Of a stretch of DNA of 64,000 nucleotides, positions 51,651 to 60,025 are shown in pieces. Origin of the DNA: Paludibacteraceae bacterium (lineage in GTDB: Bacteria; Bacteroidota; Bacteroidia; Bacteroidales; Paludibacteraceae); NCBI GenBank assembly GCA_016285885.1, contig JAEERP010000001.1, forward strand, positions 186,001-250,000, given 5' to 3'. The translations under genes were made by a program, and so were the position numbers. Positions within the stretch are counted from its first letter, which is position 1. Each line of letters opens with the position of its first letter. Below the pieces are notes generated by a model. It was not told the DNA's origin and did not search any database. It was given only the letters and a program-made list of their open reading frames with translations.

Positions 51651-52877
51651 ATGAAAACAAATCGATTCATCGCAATTCTCATTACAGTTTTGGTAATGGT
51701 TTGCACCTCAGCAGCCGCCCAGAGACAAGGGGGTCGTCAGGGTGGACATCAGAGAATGGAAATGAGAAACAGTGGTTCTCGCAGTAATAACAATGCTAAT
51801 AACAATGCTAATTATAGACCATCGCAAAGGCAAAATAATCAGTCTTCCTTTAGCAGGCCAGCATCTTCTGGTTCGAATATGAATAGGTCGGCTAATGTGA
51901 ACCCACAACGTAATAACACAATGCGAGGTGGTGGTAATGCGCCACATAATCGTGTGAGTCATGCACCAGCACCTTCTCATCATCAGATGGCGCAACATCA
52001 ACGTCCGCCTCAGTCGGCGGCGGCAAATAGGCCAAGCAATACTGGTTCTCGTCCGGCTGCGCCAGCTCCGCGCAAAGCGACTGTGACACCGCACCATAGA
52101 CCAGCTGCACCGGCACCTCGTCCTTCAGCTGCACCGCATCATGCACCGGCACCGCATCATGCACCTGCACCGCACCATGCGCCTGCACCGCGTCCTCACG
52201 GACCAGCTGTGGGTCATCATCACCCAATTCCACGTGGTGTGGTTCGTCCAAGGACAGTGCATCATCACCCAGTGGTGGTTCCGCGTGGACCTTCTCCGAT
52301 TGTATACCACAATGGTAGACCATATCGTTCAGCTATGCATCCACACGCTCATCACTTCGTTGACTCTCACGGTGTAAGATTCTATGTTCATAACGGACAT
52401 TTCTATCGCCATCACCCAACCTTCGGATTCGAGTTGGTTCATCGTCCGGTCAATATGGTGTTAACCGCTCTTCCGTTCGCTTGCGTGACAGTCACCTTGG
52501 GTGGTGTGGACTACTGGTACGGAAATGGTGTTTGGTTCGCTAAGAGAGTAGGCGGTTACGCAGTGATAGAAAGGCCAGTGGCTGCCGCCAACGAGGTATA
52601 TGTGCAAGTGCTCCCAGTGGGTGCTGTGGCTGTCGCTCTCAATGGTGTCACCTACTACAATTACAACGAGACTTGGTTCATGCCTACCGCTCAAGGATAT
52701 GTCATCGTTGGTAGCCCAGAAGATGATGTGATGCTCCCTGACGCAAATATCGTCACGACGTTGCCGGAGGGCAGCAAGCGAGTAGTCGTAAACAACCGTC
52801 TTTATTGGTTTGGCGCAGACACATGGTTCCAGCCTGTGACCGGAGGCTATATGATCGTGGATGAGCCATACAAATAA
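51651..52877 (+). CDS. DUF6515-type secreted protein with His/Pro/Asn-rich N-terminal half
   Basis: A 408-residue secreted protein. After a signal peptide (1-23, cleaved after SAAA) comes a disordered region to about 215 rich in Asn, Pro, Ala and His, including three direct HHAPAP repeats near residue 165. The C-terminal half has the DUF6515 pattern of short repeats: VTLGGVDYWYGNGVWFAKRVG, then VALNGVTYYNYNETWFMPTA and VVVNNRLYWFGADTWFQPVT, each about 45-60 residues apart. The His-rich stretch could bind metal ions. Function is unknown. Strong promoter and terminator suggest a well-expressed single gene. Confidence 0.75.
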   Translation: MKTNRFIAILITVLVMVCTSAAAQRQGGRQGGHQRMEMRNSGSRSNNNANNNANYRPSQRQNNQSSFSRPASSGSNMNRSANVNPQRNNTMRGGGNAPHNRVSHAPAPSHHQMAQHQRPPQSAAANRPSNTGSRPAAPAPRKATVTPHHRPAAPAPRPSAAPHHAPAPHHAPAPHHAPAPRPHGPAVGHHHPIPRGVVRPRTVHHHPVVVPRGPSPIVYHNGRPYRSAMHPHAHHFVDSHGVRFYVHNGHFYRHHPTFGFELVHRPVNMVLTALPFACVTVTLGGVDYWYGNGVWFAKRVGGYAVIERPVAAANEVYVQVLPVGAVAVALNGVTYYNYNETWFMPTAQGYVIVGSPEDDVMLPDANIVTTLPEGSKRVVVNNRLYWFGADTWFQPVTGGYMIVDEPYK

Positions 52878-52903
52878 TTGCATGTGACTTGATTTGATAG
52901 ATG

Positions 52904-52944
52904 GAGGCACCCTCTCGGTTTTTCGGGAGGGTGCCTCTCCTTTT
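52904..52944 (+). terminator. Terminator of the DUF6515 gene
   Basis: An 11-bp perfect stem (GAGGCACCCTC at 52904-52914; GAGGGTGCCTC at 52927-52937) with a 12-base loop, then TCCTTTT. Confidence 0.85.
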
Positions 52945-53109
52945 GAACCGATTGTCCATGTTTTTGCTTTTTTTGTCCATGTCTAAATCCCTCATTCATA
53001 CTATTTTTGTCACGTTCAATGATATTAATACTTTTAGAAAACCATGTGACTTTACTAAACCGGGATAATGTTTGCCTATTGATTGCAATATTTTTGGGTT
53101 ATTATAGGG

Positions 53110-53141
53110 GGAGACGGTACAAATCGTCTCCTTTTGTTTTT
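53110..53141 (+). terminator. Second intrinsic terminator, ahead of tex
   Basis: A perfect 7-bp stem (GGAGACG at 53110-53116; CGTCTCC at 53125-53131), 8-base loop, then TTTTGTTTTT. No gene ends just before it. A TATTTTTG box at 53002-53009 lies upstream, so it may end a short RNA (see findings). Confidence 0.7.
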
Positions 53142-53171
53142 CCAGCCCTCCCTTATTTCACTATATTTTCG

Positions 53172-53179
53172 TACATTTG
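53172..53179 (+). promoter_or_regulatory. -7 box of tex
   Basis: TACATTTG fits TAnnTTTG and lies 21 bases ahead of the ATG at 53201. It overlaps the earlier in-frame ATG at 53177, which therefore cannot be the start. Confidence 0.6.
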
Positions 53180-53200
53180 TGTTGTACTAATATTGATTGT

Positions 53201-55318
53201 ATGCAGTTTGACTCAGTTATTGCGCAGACGCTGAATATCCAGCAGAAACAGGTGGCGAACACCTTGAAACTATTGACGGATGGGGCAACCATCCCTTTCA
53301 TCAGCCGTTATCGTAAGGAGATGACGGGTGGACTCACGGAAGTGGACATCCAGGAGATACAGATTCAATATGAGAAGCTCGTCGAACTTGAGAAACGTAA
53401 GGCGAGTGTCTTGAAGAGCATAGAGGAACAGGGCAAACTCACGCCCGAACTGAAGAAGCGTATCGAAGGATGCGTTACCTTGACGGAGGTCGAGGACATC
53501 TACCTCCCCTATAAACCGAAACGCCGTACCCGCGCTGAGGTGGCGAGGAACAAGGGATTGGAGCCTTTGGCTAAGATTCTCATGTGTCAGGTGAATAACG
53601 ATGTGGAGGGCAAGGCGCTTCCTTTCGTGAAGGGTGATGTGCAGGATGTGGAAGACGCATTGCAGGGCGCTCGTGACATTATCGCGGAGTGGGTGAGTGA
53701 GCAGGAGAATGCTCGCGGTCGTATCCGCCGCCTCTTCTCTTATGAGGCGATCATTCAATCGAAGGTGGTGAAGGGCAAAGAGAAGGAGGCCGAGAAGTAT
53801 CGTGACTATTTCGATATGAAGGAGTCGGTGCGTCGCTGTTCTTCCCATCGCCTGCTTGCGATGCGCCGCGGTGAGGCGGAGGGTTTCCTCCGTGTGGATA
53901 TATCTCCGGATAGCGATGTGGCCTTGGAACGTTTATATCCCCTCTTTGTCAAGGGGAATACGGAGGCTTCCCAACAGGTGAAGATGGCTGTTGCGGATGC
54001 CTATAAACGATTGATCAAACCATCCATCGAGACGGAGTTCGCCGCCACGATGAAGGAGAAGGCTGATGACGATGCTATTAAGGTCTTCTCGGAGAACCTG
54101 CGACAATTGTTGCTCTCCCCTCCGTTGGGCGAGAAGCGTGTCTTAGCGATCGATCCTGGTTATCGGACAGGTTGTAAGGTGGTCTGCTTGGATGCGCAGG
54201 GCAATCTGTTGCATAATGAGACGATCTATCCGCACCCGCCACAGAACGAACGTGCCCAGGCGATGACGAAGATAGCCAAACTGGTGGAGGCGTACAAGAT
54301 AGAGGCGATATCCATTGGCAATGGCACGGCGGGTCGCGAGACGGAACAGTTCATCCAGAGTATTCGGTTCGATCATAAGGTGCAGGTCTTCGTCGTGAGC
54401 GAGAGCGGCGCCTCCATCTATTCCGCTTCGGCGGTGGCGAGGGAGGAGTTCCCGAACTACGACGTGACGGTGCGTGGCGCAGTGTCCATCGGTCGCCGCC
54501 TTATGGATCCTTTGGCGGAACTGGTGAAGATTGACGCTAAATCGATCGGTGTGGGGCAATACCAGCATGATGTGGACCAGACGAAACTGAAGCGCTCGTT
54601 GGACCAGACGGTGGAGAATAGCGTGAATCTTGTGGGGGTAAACCTCAACACGTCGAGCAAGCATCTCTTGAATTATATTTCCGGCCTGGGGCCGCAATTG
54701 GCGCAGAACATAGTGGATTATCGCGCCGCCAATGGGGCTTTCACATCTCGTAAAGAATTGTTGAATGTGCCACGCCTAGGCGCTAAGGCATTTGAACAGT
54801 GTGCGGGCTTCCTACGCATTCCTGACGCTGAGAATCCGCTCGACAACACAGCGGTGCATCCGGAGAGTTATGGCATCGTGGAGAAGATGGCTAAGTCGCT
54901 GAAATGTACTGTTCCTGAGTTGATTCAAAACAAGGACCTCAAGAAGAGTCTGAACCTGAATGATTATGTGAGCGATACGGTGGGTCTTCCCACCCTGAAG
55001 GATATCATGGAGGAACTGGATAAGCCTGGGTTGGATAGACGTAAGGCCATCAAGGTGTTCGAGTTCGACCCTACCATCCACGTGATCGAGGATGTGAAGG
55101 TGGGGCAGGTCTATCCGGGCATCGTCACGAATGTCACGAACTTCGGCGCTTTCGTGGATATAGGGGTAAAGGAGAATGGGTTAGTGCACATCTCCCAGAT
55201 GGCGGACCATTTCGTCAGCAACCCCGCGGATGTGGTTTCCCTTCATCAACATGTGGAGGTGAAGGTCATCAACGTGGATTTGGAGAGAAAAAGAATCCAG
55301 CTATCCATGGTTCTGTGA
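53201..55318 (+). CDS. tex: Tex-family RNA-binding protein
   Basis: A 705-residue Tex (YhgF) protein, a nucleic-acid-binding factor linked to transcription. Domains in order: N-terminal helical part with ATIPFISRYRKEMTGGLTEVDI, the central YqgF-like RNase H fold (VLAIDPGYRTGCKVVCLDA), helix-hairpin-helix motifs (SGLGPQLAQNIVDYRAANGAF with VPRLGAKAFEQCAGFLRI) and a C-terminal S1 domain (about 630-705, VGQVYPGIVTNVTNFGAFVDIG). All family parts are complete. The start MQFDSVIAQTL at 53201 is set by the promoter. It converges with nhaD on a shared terminator. Confidence 0.94.
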   Translation: MQFDSVIAQTLNIQQKQVANTLKLLTDGATIPFISRYRKEMTGGLTEVDIQEIQIQYEKLVELEKRKASVLKSIEEQGKLTPELKKRIEGCVTLTEVEDIYLPYKPKRRTRAEVARNKGLEPLAKILMCQVNNDVEGKALPFVKGDVQDVEDALQGARDIIAEWVSEQENARGRIRRLFSYEAIIQSKVVKGKEKEAEKYRDYFDMKESVRRCSSHRLLAMRRGEAEGFLRVDISPDSDVALERLYPLFVKGNTEASQQVKMAVADAYKRLIKPSIETEFAATMKEKADDDAIKVFSENLRQLLLSPPLGEKRVLAIDPGYRTGCKVVCLDAQGNLLHNETIYPHPPQNERAQAMTKIAKLVEAYKIEAISIGNGTAGRETEQFIQSIRFDHKVQVFVVSESGASIYSASAVAREEFPNYDVTVRGAVSIGRRLMDPLAELVKIDAKSIGVGQYQHDVDQTKLKRSLDQTVENSVNLVGVNLNTSSKHLLNYISGLGPQLAQNIVDYRAANGAFTSRKELLNVPRLGAKAFEQCAGFLRIPDAENPLDNTAVHPESYGIVEKMAKSLKCTVPELIQNKDLKKSLNLNDYVSDTVGLPTLKDIMEELDKPGLDRRKAIKVFEFDPTIHVIEDVKVGQVYPGIVTNVTNFGAFVDIGVKENGLVHISQMADHFVSNPADVVSLHQHVEVKVINVDLERKRIQLSMVL

Positions 55319-55360
55319 TTCATTGCGCAAACCATCATCGCACGCCCGTTGATTCACACC

Positions 55361-55472
55361 GTAGAGACGCAAAATATTGCGTCTCTACCATGTGTTGCCG
55401 TTTGTCCGTTGATTTGCCTTATAGACGCAAAATATTGCGTCTCTACTATGTGTTGCCGTTTGTCCGTTTGAT
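55361..55472. repeat. Two tandem copies of a palindrome-bearing repeat unit
   Basis: Unit 1 starts with a 12-bp palindromic stem, GTAGAGACGCAA (55361-55372) and TTGCGTCTCTAC (55377-55388), loop AATA. It is followed by ATGTGTTGCCGTTTGTCCGT. Unit 2 (from about 55422) repeats the palindrome with a 2-base loss on the left arm, then the same follower. Palindromes based on AGACGCAA/TTGCGTCT occur as dispersed repeats in several bacterial groups. Confidence 0.8.
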
Positions 55473-55492
55473 TCACCGAATCCATCATGCGC

Positions 55493-55533
55493 AAAAAAAA
55501 GGATACCCATGAAAACCATGGGTATCCTTTTTT
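55493..55533. terminator. Bidirectional terminator between tex and nhaD
   Basis: A perfect 11-bp stem (GGATACCCATG at 55501-55511; CATGGGTATCC at 55517-55527) with A-rich bases before and T-rich bases after it. It can end transcription from both converging genes. Confidence 0.88.
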
Positions 55534-55549
55534 ATCGTTTCGTGTCTCG

Positions 55550-56962
55550 TTATAGGCCAAACAATGGACGGATCACCTCCTCTTGCAGAATGAAGAATCC
55601 TGCGCCCGCGAGGTAGCCGACAAGGGCAAGGAGGGAGATGTTCTTCAGGTACCATCCGAAATCAACCTTCTCAAGACCCATTACAACGACGCCAGCCGCG
55701 GAACCGATGATTAGGATGGAACCGCCCACACCTGCACAGTATGCGAGGAACATCCAGAACACACCGTCTGTTGCGAACAATCCATCTGGTGCGATGTCAT
55801 ACATACCCATGCATCCTGCAACCAACGGAACGTTGTCTACGATGGAGGAGAGCACTCCGATGATGATATCGATGAGGTAAGGGTTGCTTACGGTTTGGTC
55901 GAGGAAGTTTGCCAATTCAGCCAAAATACCTGCGCATTGCAAAGCGTTTACGGCCATCAGGATGCCGAGGAAGAAGAGGATCGTGGAGAAGTCCACTTTC
56001 TTCAATACCACGGTGATTCTTGCCTTCGCATTCTCTGGCACATGTTTTTTCTTGTGGTATAGCATTTCAGTGTATACCCAAAGTACGCCTAGTCCGAATA
56101 ACACACCAATGAATGGTGGCAAATGGGTGATCGTCTTGAAGATAGGGACAAAGATAAGGGCGCCAATGCCAAGGATAAAGATCGTTTTTCTCTCCCTGTC
56201 GGTGATGACATCCGTTGTGTTGGCCGTCGTGCTCGCGCTTGTCTTAGGTGATGTCACCTCTCCCTTGACAGACAAACTCTCTATCAGCAGAGGAACGATC
56301 ATGGCAATTAACGAAGGAACGAACAAGTTCGGAATCACTCCTGCAGTCGTGATATTGCCCTTTACCCAAAGCATGATGGTCGTCACGTCTCCGATAGGGG
56401 AGAAGGCACCACCCGCATTGGCGGCTATGACGATCAGACAAGCGAACTTCCATCTCTCCGCTTTGTCTGCGACAAGTTTGCGGAGCAACATGACCATGAC
56501 GATGGTTGTCGTAAGGTTGTCTAATACGGCTGACATGAAGAAGGTGATGATGGATAGCATCCAAAGGAGTTCTTTCTTCTTCTTAGTTGTGATTCTATCT
56601 GTGATAATGGAAAAACCTCTGTGCGCGTCAATGAGTTCGACGATTGTCATCGCACCCATAAGGAAAAATAATGTTGATGCGACATCTCCGAGTCCTTCTA
56701 TGATCTGTACTTCTGTGACATATTTGATTACCTTTTCGTGTATGTCTGGAAGTGAACCTACGGCTTCTCCTAAATTGCTCAGTTTGAAGTGTTCGATGAA
56801 TTCTGAACTAGCCAATAGTATAGGCTCTGCGTTAAGCACATAGATCGTCCAAAGTATAGCGCAAAGTAATAATGCGGACGCTGCTTTGTTGACCTTTAAT
56901 GAATGTTCCATCGCGATACTGGAATATCCGATCAGGAACACTGCGATCATTAAAATTTCCAT
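55550..56962 (-). CDS. nhaD: Na+/H+ antiporter, NhaD family
   Basis: A 470-residue inner membrane protein with about 11-13 helices, of the NhaD group in the ion transporter superfamily. Conserved segments are visible: STLFFLMGAMTIVELIDAHRGF, FFMSAVLDNLTTTIVMVMLLRKL (with the Asp-Asn-Leu-Thr-Thr motif), IVIAANAGGAFSPIGDVTTIMLW and GVLSSIVDNVPLVAGCMGMY. It exchanges Na+ for H+, which helps with salt and alkaline conditions. A -7 box lies at 57015-57022. It stands alone. Confidence 0.92.
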   Translation of the reverse strand: MEILMIAVFLIGYSSIAMEHSLKVNKAASALLLCAILWTIYVLNAEPILLASSEFIEHFKLSNLGEAVGSLPDIHEKVIKYVTEVQIIEGLGDVASTLFFLMGAMTIVELIDAHRGFSIITDRITTKKKKELLWMLSIITFFMSAVLDNLTTTIVMVMLLRKLVADKAERWKFACLIVIAANAGGAFSPIGDVTTIMLWVKGNITTAGVIPNLFVPSLIAMIVPLLIESLSVKGEVTSPKTSASTTANTTDVITDRERKTIFILGIGALIFVPIFKTITHLPPFIGVLFGLGVLWVYTEMLYHKKKHVPENAKARITVVLKKVDFSTILFFLGILMAVNALQCAGILAELANFLDQTVSNPYLIDIIIGVLSSIVDNVPLVAGCMGMYDIAPDGLFATDGVFWMFLAYCAGVGGSILIIGSAAGVVVMGLEKVDFGWYLKNISLLALVGYLAGAGFFILQEEVIRPLFGL

Positions 56963-57014
56963 TGTTTAATTATAGTTGTTTTTTAGTATGTTTCCCTTTT
57001 TTTTCTTGCAGTCG

Positions 57015-57022
57015 CAAAATTA
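57015..57022 (-). promoter_or_regulatory. -7 box of nhaD
   Basis: TAATTTTG on the minus strand, 53 bases ahead of the ATG at 56962. No clear -33 element. Confidence 0.45.
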
Positions 57023-57076
57023 ATCTTTTTTTGGAATATTTATACATTACATCTCTACAAAATCCTGCCATGGCAA

Positions 57077-57116
57077 CAAAAAAAAGAGAGGGGAAGAAAT
57101 TGAACTTCTTCCCCTC
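57077..57116 (-). terminator. Terminator of tonB
   Basis: An 11-bp perfect stem (GAGGGGAAGAA at 57088-57098; TTCTTCCCCTC at 57106-57116), 7-base loop, followed on the minus strand by a run of Ts (57077-57085). Confidence 0.85.
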
Positions 57117-57154
57117 CCGAAATGTGTGACCCTTAGAGGGTTATAACTCATGGA

Positions 57155-57859
57155 TTATTTGTTCAACACGAAGTTCACCGGCAAGGTGAAGTAAGATGCG
57201 CAAGGCTTATCGTGCTGTTGTGCAGGTGTCCATTTAGGCATCTCAGACACAACACGGACGGCTTCCTTGTCCAAAAGAGGATCGACGCTACGGATTACCT
57301 TTACGTCCTTGATGGTACCATCCTTGCCAACGACGAATTTCACGAATACCTTTCCCTCCACACCTTCTTCTCTGGCGATGTCTGGATAGCTAAGATTCTT
57401 TTTGAGATATTCTTTCAATTTGTCTTGGCCTCCAGGGAATTCAGCTTTCTTCTGCACCTTAACGAGTGGCACATCATCATCTTTCTCAGCATCGTCACCA
57501 CCATTGAATACTGTAGGTATATTAATGGCTGTGTTTTGATCGCCCTCATTTGGTTGCATGGTGTTTTGAGTCTCCACGCTGTTATCCACCACATTGAGTT
57601 GCTCCGGAACTTCTGGAGTCTCTTGGATTTCAGGTTCCGGCTCTGGTTCTTTGATCTCTTCCTCCTCTTGCGTGGTGTTATCCACTTCCTCTTCTTCATC
57701 CACCCTCGCTGTAAGTTCGTCTGGATTTATCTTCTCCACATTGCTTTTCGACCATTCGAAACAAATGTAAGCGAACCCAAGAGTGATGACAAGACCAATC
57801 AAGGTGAACATTGAACGTTTATTGTTCAAGTCTGCTTGGGGTGATTTCTTAATTCTCAT
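57155..57859 (-). CDS. tonB: Energy transducer TonB
   Basis: A 234-residue TonB protein: short cytoplasmic N-terminus, one membrane helix (about 16-35, SMFTLIGLVITLGFAYICFE), an acidic Glu/Pro-rich spacer (about 50-90, EEEEIKEPEPEPEIQETPEV) and a C-terminal TonB domain (about 145-234: EFPGGQDKLKEYLKKNLSYP, then EGVEGKVFVKFVVGKDG and the end YFTLPVNFVLNK). It transfers energy from the proton gradient to outer membrane receptors. No exbB/exbD genes are adjacent, so it must use a motor encoded elsewhere. One of probably several TonB copies. Confidence 0.9.
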   Translation of the reverse strand: MRIKKSPQADLNNKRSMFTLIGLVITLGFAYICFEWSKSNVEKINPDELTARVDEEEEVDNTTQEEEEIKEPEPEPEIQETPEVPEQLNVVDNSVETQNTMQPNEGDQNTAINIPTVFNGGDDAEKDDDVPLVKVQKKAEFPGGQDKLKEYLKKNLSYPDIAREEGVEGKVFVKFVVGKDGTIKDVKVIRSVDPLLDKEAVRVVSEMPKWTPAQQHDKPCASYFTLPVNFVLNK

Positions 57860-57908
57860 GATTATGTTATTTTTTATTATTAATTTTTCATTTGTTTACT
57901 TCGCTTTG

Positions 57909-57916
57909 CAAATGTA
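57909..57916 (-). promoter_or_regulatory. -7 box of tonB
   Basis: TACATTTG on the minus strand, 50 bases ahead of the ATG at 57859. The nearest TTTG is 24 bases upstream, longer than usual. Confidence 0.45.
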
Positions 57917-57956
57917 ATATTTCTCGTGGAATTTATTCCTCAAAAAACGCTTTTTT

Positions 57957-60014
57957 TTAGTTTAGATTTGGAAGATTCGTATATTCCTTCGCATATCGAA
58001 CCATTTGTTGTACGAACGATTCGTCATATTTAACCTTTATGTCGGTGATATTCCTGTCTTTATCGTATACTGGCTCGTAGCGTGGATTGACAAACCCTTT
58101 GTATGGCGCGATGGCGAGGGCGGCGTAGCGTTCGCGGATCTCCTTGTGGATTTCCGGATCGACCTTCACACCATAGGTCTCAACGAGATTCTTGGCCGCA
58201 TTGAAGTCTCCTTCTGATTTAATGCGTTGTATCTCAGCTAATAATTCTCCGATCAACCCTCTCATCGCCTCGTAGTCGTTGATGATCACGAAGGTCTTTC
58301 CTTCTTTTTTCTTCAGCTCCACCACATTGTTCGCCTTGCCGTGTTCATATACCCATTGGGCGATGAGCTGGCGGTTCCTCATGTGTGCCTCTTCGATGTT
58401 GTTGCCCAATTCTATTCTTGTGAGCTGGGTGAGCATACCGTTCATCATGTACTTGTAATATTCGGCCTTGTAGGCTTCCATATTAGGCAATAGACCCAAT
58501 TCGACCATCTTAGGGTCTGCCGCATAGTAGAGCCCGAAGAGGTCGGCGCGCGCCTCCTCGATGGTGGCGCCATAGGCTCTCAAGGCGTCTTGGCTCACGC
58601 CTGGAAGCAGTTGGCCCGAACCGTGACCGAGGCATTCGTGGAGGTCAGTGTGCAGGTTGTCTGATTGGTAACCGTACTTCTTGATGCGCTCCCTCTCCTC
58701 GTCGTTCCATACGAACTCCTCGTTGAATCCGTTGCCTTGGGCGGCCTTGTCATAGGCTTCGGTGATATTCTCCAACGTGACGGACTTGGAACCGTGCATC
58801 TGGCGGATCCAGTTGGCGTTAGGCAGGTTGATGCCTATTGGGGTGGCTGGGTGGCAGTCTCCACCGAGCATGGCGGCCGTGATCACCTTGGCGGTCACTC
58901 CGTTCACGCTGTCTTTCTTGAATCTTTTGTCGACTGGCGAGTGGTCCTCAAACCATTGCGCGTTTTGGCTGATGGTGATGGTCCTTTGCGTCGCCTCGAG
59001 GTCCTTGAAGTTGACGACGGATTCCCAGCTAGCCTTGATGCCCAACGGATCTCCGTAGGTCTCGATGAATCCGTTGACGAAGTCGATGCGTGACTCCGTG
59101 TCCTCCACCCAAAGGATGCTGTATTCGTCGAAGGTCAGCAGGTCGCCGCTTTCGTAGTAGTCTATCAACGAGTTGATCACCTTCTTCTGTGCGTCGTTCT
59201 CTGCCACTTCTGCCGCTTTCTCCAGCCATCCCACGATCTTTTCGATGGCTGCGGAGTACATGCCTCCGACCTTCCATTGCTTCTCGACGATCTTGCCGTT
59301 CTCCTTCATGAGTTTGCTGTTCAGTCCGTAGGAGAGTGGGGTGGAGTCGTTCGGGTCTCTCATCTTCTCGTAGAAGGCGTCCACCTCCTTCTCCGTCACC
59401 CCTTCGTAATAGTTGTTGGCGGATGTTTTGATGAGGTCTTCTCCCTCTTTCTGGTTAACTCTCTTGGCATATATTTTCTTGTCGAACATGACAGGGGTGA
59501 TGGCCTTCAGCATCTTCTCCACGTCATTGTCATATCCTTCGAGCGGTAATTGGTTGGCTGGGATGGTACGTACCACCATCTCGAAATAGGCTTGGCTGAA
59601 GTTCGGCTCGAACTTGTCGGTGGCGTAGTGGTGGTGGATGCCGTTGGAGAACCATACCCTCTTCAGGTAGGTGGTCATCTCCTCGAAGTCTTTGTTCTTC
59701 CTGTCGCCCGCATAGTTGAGGAACACCGCCTCCAGCGTCCTGCGTATGGTCAGGTTGTATTTGTTGTTTTGGTCGTATAGGATGTCTCTTCCCTCCAATG
59801 CGGCTTGCGATAGGAAGTAGATGAGTTTCTTTTGGTTGAGGGTCAATGATTCGAACCCTGGCACTTTGTAGCGTAGGATTTCTAGATCGGCGAATCTGTC
59901 TACCTTGTATTCGAATGTTGCCTCTTCGTTTGTGCTTGTGTTCTTCTCTCCTTCGTTGGAGCAAGCACTGATTAATGTTGTCGTCATAAGAAATAATGCT
60001 GTTTTTAATTTCAT
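57957..60014 (-). CDS. Dipeptidyl peptidase III (M49), lipoprotein form
   Basis: A 685-residue zinc metallopeptidase that cuts dipeptides from the N-terminus of peptides. The zinc motif His459-Glu-Cys-Leu-Gly-His464 (HECLGHGSGQ) is the Bacteroides form of the M49 motif, and the second motif EEARADLFGLYY (486-497) supplies the third ligand Glu. The signal ends in LISACSN with Cys18, so it is probably a lipoprotein facing the periplasm or surface, whereas most DPP III are cytosolic. It lies 11 bases after the secreted-protein gene, in the operon that starts at rimM. Confidence 0.93.
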   Translation of the reverse strand: MKLKTALFLMTTTLISACSNEGEKNTSTNEEATFEYKVDRFADLEILRYKVPGFESLTLNQKKLIYFLSQAALEGRDILYDQNNKYNLTIRRTLEAVFLNYAGDRKNKDFEEMTTYLKRVWFSNGIHHHYATDKFEPNFSQAYFEMVVRTIPANQLPLEGYDNDVEKMLKAITPVMFDKKIYAKRVNQKEGEDLIKTSANNYYEGVTEKEVDAFYEKMRDPNDSTPLSYGLNSKLMKENGKIVEKQWKVGGMYSAAIEKIVGWLEKAAEVAENDAQKKVINSLIDYYESGDLLTFDEYSILWVEDTESRIDFVNGFIETYGDPLGIKASWESVVNFKDLEATQRTITISQNAQWFEDHSPVDKRFKKDSVNGVTAKVITAAMLGGDCHPATPIGINLPNANWIRQMHGSKSVTLENITEAYDKAAQGNGFNEEFVWNDEERERIKKYGYQSDNLHTDLHECLGHGSGQLLPGVSQDALRAYGATIEEARADLFGLYYAADPKMVELGLLPNMEAYKAEYYKYMMNGMLTQLTRIELGNNIEEAHMRNRQLIAQWVYEHGKANNVVELKKKEGKTFVIINDYEAMRGLIGELLAEIQRIKSEGDFNAAKNLVETYGVKVDPEIHKEIRERYAALAIAPYKGFVNPRYEPVYDKDRNITDIKVKYDESFVQQMVRYAKEYTNLPNLN

Positions 60015-60025
60015 ATACTTATGTG

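Noticed and set aside
53007-53234. 75-codon plus-strand frame ahead of tex
   Set aside because: It runs through the intrinsic terminator at 53110-53141 and the tex promoter and overlaps the tex start; it is AT-rich with no domain.
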